This document shows positions 56,104 through 64,000 of a stretch of DNA of 64,000 nucleotides, piece after piece. Position numbers and translations under genes: made by a program. The notes beneath the pieces were generated by a model that was not told the origin of the DNA, made no database searches, and saw only the letters and a list, made by a program, of their open reading frames with translations. Each line of letters opens with the position of its first letter. The stretch's first letter is position 1. This DNA comes from Opitutaceae bacterium (GTDB lineage Bacteria; Verrucomicrobiota; Verrucomicrobiia; Opitutales; Opitutaceae): contig JADJTK010000008.1 of assembly GCA_016711225.1 (NCBI GenBank), forward strand, positions 186,001-250,000. The letters are read 5' to 3'.

Positions 56104-57159
56104 ATGCACGCCACCGCCCACCGCCCGCTCCGCCGCCCGCTCACCATCGGTTTCCTCCCACTCACCGATGCGGCGCCGCTGGCCGCCGCCCAGGAACTCG
56201 GCATCTTCGCCCGCCACGGCCTGCGCGTCACACTGCGCCGCGAGGTTGGCTGGGCCACCGTGCGCGACAAGCTGCTCTTCGGCGAACTCGACGCCGCCCA
56301 CGCCCTTGCCCCAATGCTGTGGTGCGCGGCACTCGGCCTCAACGGTCCGCGGGGCGATGTGCTCACGGCCTTCATCCTCAGTCTCCACGGCAACGCCATC
56401 ACCCTCTCGCGCAACCTGCGCAAGGATGGCGTGCTCGACGTCGACACCTTACGCACCGTCGCCCGCTCCCGCCGCGGCGAACACAAACTTACCTTCGGCG
56501 TCGTCTACCCCTTCTCCTCGCACCATCTGCTGCTGCGCGATTGGCTGCGCACCGCCGGCCTCGATGCCGAACGCGATGTGCGCATCGTCGTCGTGCCTCC
56601 GGCACAAATGACGCGCAACCTCGCCGCGGGTACGCTCGACGGCTTCTGCGCGGGCGAACCTTGGAACTCCCTCGCCGTCGCCCAGGGGCAGGGCTGGTGC
56701 CCGGCCTGGAGTGCCGCCCTCGCCCCCGCGCATATTGAGAAGGTACTGATGGTGCGCCGCAGCTTCACCGAACAACGCACCGAAGACCACGCCGCCCTCA
56801 TCGCCGCGCTCGCGGAGGCCGCCGCCTGGTGCGACGAGCCGCACAACCGCAGCCCGCTCGCCACCTTGCTCGCGCAACCAGCCTATCTCAACCAGCCCGT
56901 CGAGGTCGTTGCACCCGCGCTCGACGGCGTATTCGACACCGGCCTCGCCCGAGAATCCGTGCCCGATTTCTTCATCTTCCACCGCGGCGAGGCCAACCTC
57001 CCCACCGCCGCGCGTGCCCTGGCTCTCCAACGCGATCTCATCGCCGCCGGGCTCGTGCCCGCCGCCGAGGCCACCCCCGACCTCCCCGCCCGCCTTTTCC
57101 GCGAAGACCTCCACCGCCATGCCCTGGCACCCCACAGCCGGATCTCCGCCGCCAGCTGA
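56104..57159 (+). CDS. NrtA/NasS-like protein without signal peptide
   Basis: The product has 351 residues. It belongs to the CmpA/NrtA substrate-binding family: TIGFLPLTDAAPLAAAQELG, FGELDAAHALAPMLW, LTFGVVYPFSSHHLLLRDWL and GTLDGFCAGEPWNSLAVAQG. Unlike the binding protein encoded next (57185), the N-terminus (MHATAHRPLRRPLTIGFLPL) enters the fold directly, with no Sec or Tat signal. Cytoplasmic members such as NasS are known nitrate/nitrite sensors, but their usual partner, the ANTAR protein NasT, is not seen here. It is the first gene of the operon, facing the LysR gene. Confidence 0.88.
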   Translation: MHATAHRPLRRPLTIGFLPLTDAAPLAAAQELGIFARHGLRVTLRREVGWATVRDKLLFGELDAAHALAPMLWCAALGLNGPRGDVLTAFILSLHGNAITLSRNLRKDGVLDVDTLRTVARSRRGEHKLTFGVVYPFSSHHLLLRDWLRTAGLDAERDVRIVVVPPAQMTRNLAAGTLDGFCAGEPWNSLAVAQGQGWCPAWSAALAPAHIEKVLMVRRSFTEQRTEDHAALIAALAEAAAWCDEPHNRSPLATLLAQPAYLNQPVEVVAPALDGVFDTGLARESVPDFFIFHRGEANLPTAARALALQRDLIAAGLVPAAEATPDLPARLFREDLHRHALAPHSRISAAS

Positions 57160-57184
57160 ACCACTCCGACCGAAACTCACAACC

Positions 57185-58534
57185 ATGCCTCCATCCTCCC
57201 TCAACGCCCGCTCCCGTCTCCGCCCGCTCACCGCAGCCTTGCTGCTCGGCCTCGCCGGCACTTTCGCAACCGCAGCTCCAGTACTTGAGAAGGAAGAACT
57301 GAAGTTCGGCTTCATCAAACTCACCGATTGCGCCCCCCTCGTCATCGCGAAGGAGAAGGGCTACTTCGAGGACGAGGGCCTCTACGTCACCCTCGAGGCC
57401 CAGGCCAACTGGAAGATCCTGCTCGACCGTGTCATCACCGGCGAACTCGACGGCGCCCACATGCTCGCCGGCCAGCCGCTGGCCGCCACCATCGGCTTTG
57501 GCACCAAGGCCCACGTCGTCACCGCTTTCTCGATGGATCTCAACGGCAACGCCATCACCGTGGCCAATTCCGTCTGGGCGGAGATGCTCGCCGCCGACCC
57601 CGCCCTCGCGGCCACGCCCACCCCGCGCCCCGTTTCCGCCGCGGCCCTCAAGCCGGTCGTCGCCCGCGCCAAGGCCGAGGGAGCCCCCCTGAAGCTCGGC
57701 ATGGTCTTCCCCGTTTCAACTCACAACTACGAACTCCGCTACTGGCTCGCCGCCGGCGGCATCGCCCCGGGCTACTACACCGCCAACGACTCGACCGGCA
57801 CCGCCGAGGGCGACGTGCTGATCTCCGTCACCCCGCCGCCGCAAATGCCGGCCACGCTCGCCCAGGGCACCATCCACGGGTTCTGCGTCGGCGAGCCGTG
57901 GAACCAGCAGGCCGTGGCCAAGGGCATCGGCGTGTCGGTCATCACCGACGGAGAGATCTGGCGCAACAATCCCGAGAAGGTCTTCGGCGTCACCGCCGCC
58001 TGGGCCGCGCAGAATCCGAAGACCCACGTCGCTGTCGTGAAGGCGCTCATCCGGGCCGCCCAATGGCTCGATGCCACCCCGGAGAACCGCGTCGAGGCCT
58101 GCCGCATCCTCGCCCGCCCCGAGTACGTCGGCGCCGATTTCCAGATCATCGCCAACAGCATGACTGGCACCTGGGCCTACGCCCCCGGCGACAAGCGCCC
58201 GCTGCCCGACTTCAACATCTTCTTCCGCCACTTCGCCACCTATCCGTTCTACAGCGACGCCGTCTGGTACCTCACCCAGATGCGCCGCTGGGGCCAGATC
58301 GGCGAAGCGAAGAGCGACGCCTGGTACCACGACACCGCCGCTTCCGTCTACCAACCGGCCATCTACCGCGAGGCGGCCGGCGCCCTGGTCGCCGAAGGAA
58401 AGCTCCAAGCCTCGGCTATCCCGGCCACCGACGGCTACAAGGCGCCCACCGCCGAATTCATCGACGGCATGAGTTACGATGGCCGCGCGCCCAACGCCTA
58501 CCTGCGCCAGTTCCCGATCGGCCACAAGGACTGA
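57185..58534 (+). CDS. nrtA: Nitrate-type ABC transporter substrate-binding protein (NrtA family)
   Basis: The product has 449 residues with a Sec signal (PLTAALLLGLAGTFATAAP). It has the family pattern LKFGFIKLTDCAPLVIAKEK, GELDGAHMLAGQPLAATIG, LGMVFPVSTHNYELRYWLAA, GTIHGFCVGEPWNQQAVAKG and MRRWGQIGEAKSDAWYHDTA. Members bind nitrate/nitrite, cyanate, bicarbonate or related ions; CmpA, for bicarbonate, is very similar. The ligand cannot be read with certainty, and no nitrate or nitrite reductase gene is in the window to decide. It starts 26 bases after the preceding gene. Confidence 0.92.
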   Translation: MPPSSLNARSRLRPLTAALLLGLAGTFATAAPVLEKEELKFGFIKLTDCAPLVIAKEKGYFEDEGLYVTLEAQANWKILLDRVITGELDGAHMLAGQPLAATIGFGTKAHVVTAFSMDLNGNAITVANSVWAEMLAADPALAATPTPRPVSAAALKPVVARAKAEGAPLKLGMVFPVSTHNYELRYWLAAGGIAPGYYTANDSTGTAEGDVLISVTPPPQMPATLAQGTIHGFCVGEPWNQQAVAKGIGVSVITDGEIWRNNPEKVFGVTAAWAAQNPKTHVAVVKALIRAAQWLDATPENRVEACRILARPEYVGADFQIIANSMTGTWAYAPGDKRPLPDFNIFFRHFATYPFYSDAVWYLTQMRRWGQIGEAKSDAWYHDTAASVYQPAIYREAAGALVAEGKLQASAIPATDGYKAPTAEFIDGMSYDGRAPNAYLRQFPIGHKD

Positions 58535-58630
58535 TCACTCCCGCCGGAGCAGCCCGCCAGATTCAACCGACCCGCTGCTCCGCTCCCCACCTCGGTCCCG
58601 CCGTCCCTCACTTCCTCATTCTCCTCCGCA

Positions 58631-59605
58631 ATGAGCACCACCGCCCCGTCCGGGTCTTCTCGTGTCGAACTCTTTGATGCAGTCGTCCGCTACCTGTTCC
58701 TCAACCTCGGGGTACCAGCCCTCGCCGTCGCACTCTTCCTCGCGGCGTGGTCCGGGGTCGCGAGCACCGTCAAGGTCAGCTTCGGCGCGCTCCCCGGCCC
58801 TTCCGCCGTCGCCAACGAGGCGGGCAACCTGTGGCAAGACCACCTCGCTGAGCGGCAACGCGAGTCGGACTTCTACAAGCGCCAGACCGAGCGCCGCGCG
58901 GCCTTCCTCGCAAAGAGTCCGCAGGGCGAGTGGAAGGATCGCAGATACGCTGGGCGCCCGACCTACATCGACCAGATCGTCACCAGCCTCAAGACGGTGT
59001 TCGTCGGCTTCCTGATCGCCTCGTTGGTGGCAGTGCCTCTGGGCGTGGTCTGCGGACTCAGCCGCGCGTTCAACACCGCGATCAATCCCTTTGTGCAGAT
59101 CTTCAAGCCGGTCTCGCCGCTGGCTTGGCTGCCCATCGTGATGATCTTGGTGAGCGCGCTCTACAACCCCACCGAGCCGCTCTTCGAGAAGGCGTTCATC
59201 AGCTCGGCCATCGTGGTGGCGCTCTGCTCGCTCTGGCCCACGCTGATCAACACCGCTCTTGGGGTGGCCTCGATCGATCAGGATTTCCTCAACGTCGCTC
59301 GCGTGCTGCGCCTGAGCTGGTTCGACAAGATCTTCAAAATCGTCCTTCCAGCGGCCCTACCTTTGATCTTCACCGGCCTGCGCCTCTCGCTCAGCGTGGG
59401 CTGGATGGTGCTCATCGCCGCCGAGATGCTCGCTCAGAATCCCGGCCTCGGAAAGTTCGTCTGGGACATGTTCCAAAACGGCAGCAGCCAGACTCTTGCC
59501 CAAATCATGGTCGCCGTCTTCACCATCGGCGGCATCGGCTTCCTCCTCGACCGGATCATGTTCGCCCTCCAGCGCGCCGTGACGTTCGGCCGCACCGCCC
59601 ACTAA
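58631..59605 (+). CDS. nrtB: Nitrate-type ABC transporter permease (NrtB family)
   Basis: The product has 324 residues with six likely membrane helices. The first helix (ALAVALFLAAWSGVA) is followed by a ~70-residue charged segment (LAERQRESDFYKRQTERRAA) of the kind also seen in proteobacterial NrtB. The core has TVFVGFLIASLVAVPLGVVC, KPVSPLAWLPIVMILVSALY and SLWPTLINTALGVASIDQDF with LNVARVLRLSWFDKI. The EAA-like loop (LPAALPLIFTGLRLSLSVGW) couples to the ATPase subunits. It lies 96 bases after nrtA. Confidence 0.93.
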   Translation: MSTTAPSGSSRVELFDAVVRYLFLNLGVPALAVALFLAAWSGVASTVKVSFGALPGPSAVANEAGNLWQDHLAERQRESDFYKRQTERRAAFLAKSPQGEWKDRRYAGRPTYIDQIVTSLKTVFVGFLIASLVAVPLGVVCGLSRAFNTAINPFVQIFKPVSPLAWLPIVMILVSALYNPTEPLFEKAFISSAIVVALCSLWPTLINTALGVASIDQDFLNVARVLRLSWFDKIFKIVLPAALPLIFTGLRLSLSVGWMVLIAAEMLAQNPGLGKFVWDMFQNGSSQTLAQIMVAVFTIGGIGFLLDRIMFALQRAVTFGRTAH

Positions 59606-59621
59606 GCCGGAGTTCACACCC

Positions 59622-60737
59622 GTGACCGACCTCACCCTCGCATTCCTGCCGCTCTCCGACGCCGCGCCACTCATCGTGGCGCACGCCCGCGGCCACTTCC
59701 GCGAGCACGGTATCCGCTCCACCTTGCACCGCGAGGCCAACTGGACCGCCCTGCGCGACTCGCTCAACACCGGCCGCGCCCACGCCGCCCAGATGCTCTA
59801 CAGCATGCCGCTGGCCGCCGCCTGCGGCCTGCTCGGAGAAAACCAGGTCCCGCTGATCGTGCCTTGGGTGCTCAACCGCAACGGCCAGGGTATCACCTTG
59901 CACCTCGGATACCGCGGCCAGGTGGTCGGGGACGCCCGCGCCCTGCGGGCCCGGGCGCATGAGCGCCGCGATCTCGGTCGGCCGTTGGTCTTCTGTCACA
60001 CCCTGCGCGTCGGCACCCACGCGCTCTGGCTGCGCTATTGGCTGGCCGCGGGCGGCATCGATCCCACCCGCGATGTCGCACTCATCACCGTACCCCCTCC
60101 GCAGATGGTGGCCAACATGCGCGCGGGCAGCGTCGACGGCTTCTGTGTCGGTGAACCATGGAACGCCCGGGCGCTCGCCGACGCGCTCGGCTTCACTGCC
60201 CTCGCCACGCAGGAGCTCTGGCCCGATCACCCCGAGAAAGTCTGCGCGTTCACCGAAGCGTGGAGCAAGGCCAACCCCGAAGCCACCGTCGCCGCCCTGC
60301 GCGCGCTTCACCAGGCCGGTCATTGGCTCGATGATCCTGCCCACCACGCCGAGGCCGCCGCTCTGCTTGCGCAGCCCGAATACCTCGCCTGCGATCCCGC
60401 GCTCATCCGCGCCCGCCAGGGCGCGGCCATCGACTACGGCGACGGCCGCTCCGCCACGCTGGTCCACGGGCCATCCTTCGCCGGACGCGGCCTCAACTGT
60501 CCCCAATCTTCTCATGCGCTCTGGTTTCTCTCCCAGCTGCGCCGCTGGGGCCTGCACTACGGAGTGCCCGACTACGCGGGCATCACCTCCCGCGTGCTCC
60601 GGCCCGATCTGCACGCCGCCGCCACGGGCGAGACGCCCGCCCCCGAACCGATCTCGCTGGCAGACGGCGGGCTCTTCGATCCCGCCGATCCCGAAGGCTA
60701 CGCGCGCGGTTTCGCCATCAAACACCTCCTCGGCTGA
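59622..60737 (+). CDS. Second NrtA/NasS-like protein without signal peptide
   Basis: The product has 371 residues from a GTG at 59622. It has the family pattern LTLAFLPLSDAAPLIVAHAR, LRDSLNTGRAHAAQMLYSMP, LVFCHTLRVGTHALWLRYWL, RAGSVDGFCVGEPWNARALA and LSQLRRWGLHYGVPDYAGIT. There is no signal peptide. It lies directly upstream of the NrtC-type ATPase gene (10 bases). In cyanobacterial NrtC a binding-protein-like domain is fused to the ATPase C-terminus and regulates uptake. Here the ATPase lacks that domain, so this protein could be its detached counterpart (inference). About 25% longer than the compact sensory forms, with an intact C-terminal half. Confidence 0.85.
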   Translation: MTDLTLAFLPLSDAAPLIVAHARGHFREHGIRSTLHREANWTALRDSLNTGRAHAAQMLYSMPLAAACGLLGENQVPLIVPWVLNRNGQGITLHLGYRGQVVGDARALRARAHERRDLGRPLVFCHTLRVGTHALWLRYWLAAGGIDPTRDVALITVPPPQMVANMRAGSVDGFCVGEPWNARALADALGFTALATQELWPDHPEKVCAFTEAWSKANPEATVAALRALHQAGHWLDDPAHHAEAAALLAQPEYLACDPALIRARQGAAIDYGDGRSATLVHGPSFAGRGLNCPQSSHALWFLSQLRRWGLHYGVPDYAGITSRVLRPDLHAAATGETPAPEPISLADGGLFDPADPEGYARGFAIKHLLG

Positions 60738-60747
60738 ACGGCTCCCC

Positions 60748-61653
60748 ATGGCTTTCCTCGAAATCAAACACGCCTCGAAGACCTACCACTCCGGCCGCGC
60801 GCGCACCGAGGTGCTGGCCGACATCAACCTCGAGATCGCCGAAGGCGAGTTCGTCGCGATCGTCGGCTACTCGGGGGCCGGCAAGAGCACGTTGATCAAC
60901 TTCCTCTCCGGACTCGTCGCCCCCGACACCGGCTCGGTGCTGCTTGAGGGAAAGCCCATCACCGGCCCCGGCCCCGACCGCGGGATCATCTTCCAGAACT
61001 ACTCGCTGCTGCCCTGGCTCTCAGTATTCGGAAACATCGCCCTCGCCGTCGACCAGGTTCACCGGGACTGGTCCGCCGACCGCCGACGCCAGCACATCGA
61101 GCGGCACATCGCGATGGTCAACCTCACGCCCGCCCGCGACAAGAAGCCCCACGAGCTCTCCGGCGGCATGCGCCAGCGCGTGAGCGTCGCCCGCACGCTC
61201 GCGATCAACCCGCGTATCTTACTCATGGACGAGCCGTTCGGTGCCCTCGACGCCCTCACCCGCGCCACGCTCCAGCAGGAGACGCTGCAGATCTGGGAGG
61301 CCGACCGGAAGACCGTCGTGCTCATCACCAACGACCCCGACGAGGCCATCCTCATGGCCGACCGCGTCATCCCGCTCACCGCCGGGCCCCGCGCCACGCT
61401 CGGGCCAAGCATCCCGATCACGCTACCGCGCCCCCGCCGCCGCGCCGAGCTCAACGCGAGCTACGACTTCAAGCAGATCCGGGCCGAAGTCACCGACTAC
61501 CTGCTCAAGTCCAGCGACCACCGCCGGCTCGGCGTCCAACGTTCGTTGATCCTTCCCGACATCGAACCGGAGAACCTGAATACCCGCAGCTGGACCTCCA
61601 CCCGCCGCCCGGTGCGCCGCAGCGAAGTCAAAACCGAGACCATCGAAACATGA
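60748..61653 (+). CDS. nrtC: Nitrate-type ABC transporter ATPase (NrtC-like, no regulatory domain)
   Basis: The product has 301 residues. It has Walker A VGYSGAGKSTLINFL, LSGGMRQRVSVARTLA (signature), ILLMDEPFGALDAL (Walker B) and the switch region LITNDPDEAIL, where the usual His is replaced by Asn. The C-terminal ~60 residues are a short basic tail, not the ~380-residue binding-protein-like domain known from cyanobacterial NrtC. That His to Asn change may alter ATP turnover. The stop overlaps the next start by four bases. It pairs with the next gene to energise the permease. Confidence 0.92.
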   Translation: MAFLEIKHASKTYHSGRARTEVLADINLEIAEGEFVAIVGYSGAGKSTLINFLSGLVAPDTGSVLLEGKPITGPGPDRGIIFQNYSLLPWLSVFGNIALAVDQVHRDWSADRRRQHIERHIAMVNLTPARDKKPHELSGGMRQRVSVARTLAINPRILLMDEPFGALDALTRATLQQETLQIWEADRKTVVLITNDPDEAILMADRVIPLTAGPRATLGPSIPITLPRPRRRAELNASYDFKQIRAEVTDYLLKSSDHRRLGVQRSLILPDIEPENLNTRSWTSTRRPVRRSEVKTETIET

Positions 61654-62513
61654 GCGCCTACCTCGACATCTCCCAGCTCGCCAAGATCTACCCCAGCCCG
61701 AAGGGACCGGCGGTGATCGTGCAGAACTTCGATCTGAAGGTGGAACAGGGCGAGTTCATCACCGTCATCGGTCACTCCGGCTGCGGCAAGAGCACGGTGC
61801 TCATGATGGTCGCCGGCCTGAGTGAAATCTCCGAGGGAGGCATCATCCTCGCGGGCAAGGAACTCGACGGCCCCGGCCCCGACCGCGGCGTGGTGTTCCA
61901 GTCCCCCTCGTTGCTGCCCTGGCTCTCCGCCCTCGACAACGTGCTGCTTGGCGTGAATCAGGTTTTCAACTCCGCCACCAAGGCCGAGCGCCGCGCCATC
62001 GCCGAGTACTACCTCACGGTGGTCGGCCTCGGTGACGCGCTCGACAAGCGCCCCGGCGAACTCAGCCAGGGCATGCGCCAACGCGTCGGCATCGCCCGCG
62101 CCTTCGCGCTCAAGCCCAAGATGCTCCTGCTCGACGAGCCCTTCGGCATGCTCGACTCGCTCACCCGCTACGAACTCCAGCAGGTCCTCGTCGACCTGTG
62201 GCGGCGCAACCGCATCACCGCGATGATGGTCACCCACGACGTGGACGAGGCCATCTTCCTCTCCGACCGCATCGTCTGCATGACCGACGGCCCGGCTGCC
62301 GAGGTCGGCGAGATCGTCGAGGTCAACTTTCCACATCCGCGCGACCGCGCCGCCATCATGGAGCATCCGGACTACTACCGGTTACGCGCGCGCCTGATCG
62401 AGTTTCTGGAAATCCACGCGCACCGCAGATCCGGACACGCCGTAGTGCCGGCCGCACCCGCCGATGCGGCCGACCAACCGCCCCAGCCCGAGCTGATCGC
62501 GCCCGCCGCCTAA
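61650..62513 (+). CDS. nrtD: Nitrate-type ABC transporter ATPase (NrtD-like)
   Basis: The product has 287 residues. Walker A is VIGHSGCGKSTVLMMVAGLS, the signature is LSQGMRQRVGIARAFAL, Walker B is MLLLDEPFGMLDSL and the switch His lies in MVTHDVDEAIFLSDRI. The full catalytic set is present, unlike in the neighbouring ATPase. A short Pro/Ala tail ends the protein. It overlaps the preceding gene by four bases (ATGA) and is the last gene of the transport core, 230 bases before the porin gene. Confidence 0.93.
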   Translation: MSAYLDISQLAKIYPSPKGPAVIVQNFDLKVEQGEFITVIGHSGCGKSTVLMMVAGLSEISEGGIILAGKELDGPGPDRGVVFQSPSLLPWLSALDNVLLGVNQVFNSATKAERRAIAEYYLTVVGLGDALDKRPGELSQGMRQRVGIARAFALKPKMLLLDEPFGMLDSLTRYELQQVLVDLWRRNRITAMMVTHDVDEAIFLSDRIVCMTDGPAAEVGEIVEVNFPHPRDRAAIMEHPDYYRLRARLIEFLEIHAHRRSGHAVVPAAPADAADQPPQPELIAPAA

Positions 62514-62565
62514 GCTCTTGCGGTAGCCTCGCCGTTTGCCGGCGCACCGCTCCGGAATCCAGCCC

Positions 62566-62589
62566 GTGGCGCAGGCCTCCGTGCCTGCG
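62566..62589. repeat. Palindromic repeat family A, copy 5
   Basis: A 24-base copy that matches the one at 1560 exactly. It lies between the ATPase gene (nrtD) and the porin gene. Confidence 0.8.
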
Positions 62590-62743
62590 AGCCCGTGCCG
62601 TCGGCACCCGCCCTTGTCCCTCGTCCCCTCGACACTCGACCGCGCGATCACGCCACGCCGCGCCCGCCACCATGATCCGAATCAAGGACACAACCTTGCT
62701 CCGCCGCTACTCTCTACCCCGCAAACCGACCGCACCTACCGAC

Positions 62744-63973
62744 ATGCACACCACCCATCGTTCACGAACGTTGATCCGCACCGCCACCATCGCCCTCGGC
62801 CTCCTCGCCGCCGGCATCACCTTCGCCGCCGAGCCCGCCACCCTCGAGGAAGCTCTGCTCGGCGGAAAAGTCTCGCTCAACCTCCGCGCCCGCTACGAAG
62901 GCGTCGACCAGACCGGCCTGAAGGATGCCGACGCCTTCACGCTGCGCACCCGCCTGGGCTACACCACCGCAGCGTATCAAGGTTTCAAAGCATCGCTGGA
63001 GTTCGAGAACATCGCCTCTCCCGACGGCGACGCCTACAGCCAGGCCGGCCTCAACTCCAGTGGCGCCGGCAAGGCCGTCGTCGCCGATCCGGTGGGCAGC
63101 GAGGTCAACCAAGTCTGGCTCTCCTACACCACCGGCGCGACGTCCCTCACCGCCGGCCGCCAACGCCTCGTGCTCGACAACGCCCGTTTCGTGGGCGACG
63201 TCGGCTGGCGCCAGAACGCGCAGACCTTCGACGCCTTCGTCCTGCAGAACAAATCGGTCGAGAAGCTCGCCCTCACCTACGCCTACCTCGACCGCGTAAA
63301 TCGCGTCTTCGGCCACAAGCATGCACAGGGCGCATGGAAGTCGGACTCCCACCTGGTCAACGCGGCCTACACCGGCCTGCCCTACGGCACGCTCACCACC
63401 TATGTGTACCTGCTCGATTTCGACAGCGCCGCCGCCAGCAGTTGCGCCACCTACGGCCTCTCCTTCGCCGGTACCGCGCCCGTCTCCGACGCGTTGAAAA
63501 TCACCTACCGTTCCGAGTACGCCCGGCAGGTCGACTACGGTTCAAGCACGCTCGACTACGCCAGCGACTACTACGCGATCGAGACCGGCCTCGCCCACAA
63601 GCTCGGTAGCCTAGCCCTCGGCTACGAAGTGCTGGGCAGCGACCACAACGTCGGCTTCAAGACACCGCTCGCCACGCTGCACGCCTTCAACGGCTGGGCC
63701 GACCTCTTCCTAAATACCCCCGCCTCCGGCCTGCGCGATCTGTACATCAAGGCCGCCGTGTCGCTACCGGGCGAGGTCAAGCTCCTCGCGTTCTACCACC
63801 ACTTCGAAGCCGACCGCGGTGGGGCCGGGCTCGGCAGCGAATTCGACCTCCAGCTCGGTCGCAAACTGTACAAAAGCGTCACCGGCCTGGTGAAATACGC
63901 CGCCTTCGATCGCGCCACCACCACCCTGCCCAACGTGCAAAAACTCTGGGTGCAGGTGGAGTACGCCTTCTGA
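62744..63973 (+). CDS. Outer-membrane porin of the alginate-export family
   Basis: The product has 409 residues. A signal peptide (TATIALGLLAAGITFAAEPA) precedes a beta-barrel: VSLNLRARYEGVDQTGLKDA, AFTLRTRLGYTTAAYQGFKA, QVWLSYTTGATSLTAGRQRL and VLDNARFVGDVGWRQNAQTF (typical of the AlgE-like family). The protein ends KLWVQVEYAF with a C-terminal Phe, as outer-membrane proteins do. Placed after a nitrate-type ABC operon and in the same direction, it is probably the outer-membrane pore for the same ion, but that is inference. The ATG at 62744 was preferred; one at 62672 is possible. Nothing is seen from 63974 to the window end. Confidence 0.85.
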   Translation: MHTTHRSRTLIRTATIALGLLAAGITFAAEPATLEEALLGGKVSLNLRARYEGVDQTGLKDADAFTLRTRLGYTTAAYQGFKASLEFENIASPDGDAYSQAGLNSSGAGKAVVADPVGSEVNQVWLSYTTGATSLTAGRQRLVLDNARFVGDVGWRQNAQTFDAFVLQNKSVEKLALTYAYLDRVNRVFGHKHAQGAWKSDSHLVNAAYTGLPYGTLTTYVYLLDFDSAAASSCATYGLSFAGTAPVSDALKITYRSEYARQVDYGSSTLDYASDYYAIETGLAHKLGSLALGYEVLGSDHNVGFKTPLATLHAFNGWADLFLNTPASGLRDLYIKAAVSLPGEVKLLAFYHHFEADRGGAGLGSEFDLQLGRKLYKSVTGLVKYAAFDRATTTLPNVQKLWVQVEYAF

Positions 63974-64000
63974 GCGAGTTCGTGGCGCGGGTGCTGGACT

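Noticed and set aside
55962..56486. Upstream extension of the LysR frame
   Set aside because: It covers the control region and the start of the divergent gene; the DNA-binding domain begins right at 55961.
62198..62743. Upstream extension of the porin frame
   Set aside because: It overlaps the nrtD gene in another frame and passes through a family A repeat; the signal peptide lies after 62744.

Overview
The window looks like a chromosomal segment from a high-GC member of Verrucomicrobiota, most likely Opitutaceae. This is inferred from gene content, not from a marker-gene comparison. The signs are a PEP-CTERM sorted protein together with an exosortase, a GreA-type factor carrying a ~460-residue N-terminal extension of the kind known from the PVC group, and large secreted proteins ending in a DPDGDG...EF/EY-x-LG module. 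There is also an SOS mutasome (lexA, imuA, imuB, dnaE2), and several Sec and Tat exported proteins. No rRNA, tRNA, CRISPR array or insertion sequence was recognised.

Layout. 1-8.4 kb is a DNA damage block on the minus strand: lexA with a perfect operator, imuA, imuB and dnaE2, followed by a small ferredoxin, a membrane protein and a family B DNA polymerase cut off by the window edge. 8.4-9.8 kb holds a decayed CobW-like fragment and an MBL-fold hydrolase. 9.9-15.4 kb looks like a phosphate-scavenging module: a Tat-exported alkaline phosphatase, a secreted DNA/RNA endonuclease with Ig-like domains and a PEP-CTERM protein, behind a Pho-box-like site. 15.7-18.7 kb has a GH51 arabinofuranosidase and a GAF protein. 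18.8-24.9 kb is a plus-strand housekeeping run: tyrA, an aroA-cmk fusion, plsC, purD, an unknown exported protein and a low-molecular-weight phosphatase. 25-35 kb carries a membrane sensor, rsmB, the long greA, a DEAD-box helicase, a membrane protein, a NUDIX hydrolase and a LOG protein. 35-41 kb has secreted proteins and RidA. 41-44.1 kb has a metal P-type ATPase and the exosortase. 44.3-48.8 kb is a HIT protein followed by the conserved phoH-pgpH-ybeY set. 49-54 kb has a RecO-like protein, a DUF502 protein and a nuclease-helicase. 54.4-64 kb is a LysR-controlled nitrate-type ABC uptake operon ending in an outer-membrane porin.

Two genome-wide features stand out. First, at least three families of short palindromic repeats are scattered between genes. 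Two of these families also occur repeatedly inside the XPD/DinG-like helicase gene, always read in the same frame, where they add low-complexity linkers. Second, at least six otherwise well-conserved genes carry frameshifts, most of them of one base in G or C runs. One of these genes is the probably essential cytidylate kinase. This fits residual sequencing error better than gene decay, so the affected products are described here as if intact.

The nitrate-type operon is unusual. Besides the exported binding protein (57185-58534), permease and two ATPases, it encodes two further binding-protein homologues without signal peptides (56104-57159 and 59622-60737). The NrtC-type ATPase lacks the binding-protein-like regulatory domain known from cyanobacterial NrtC. 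These soluble proteins may be detached sensors.
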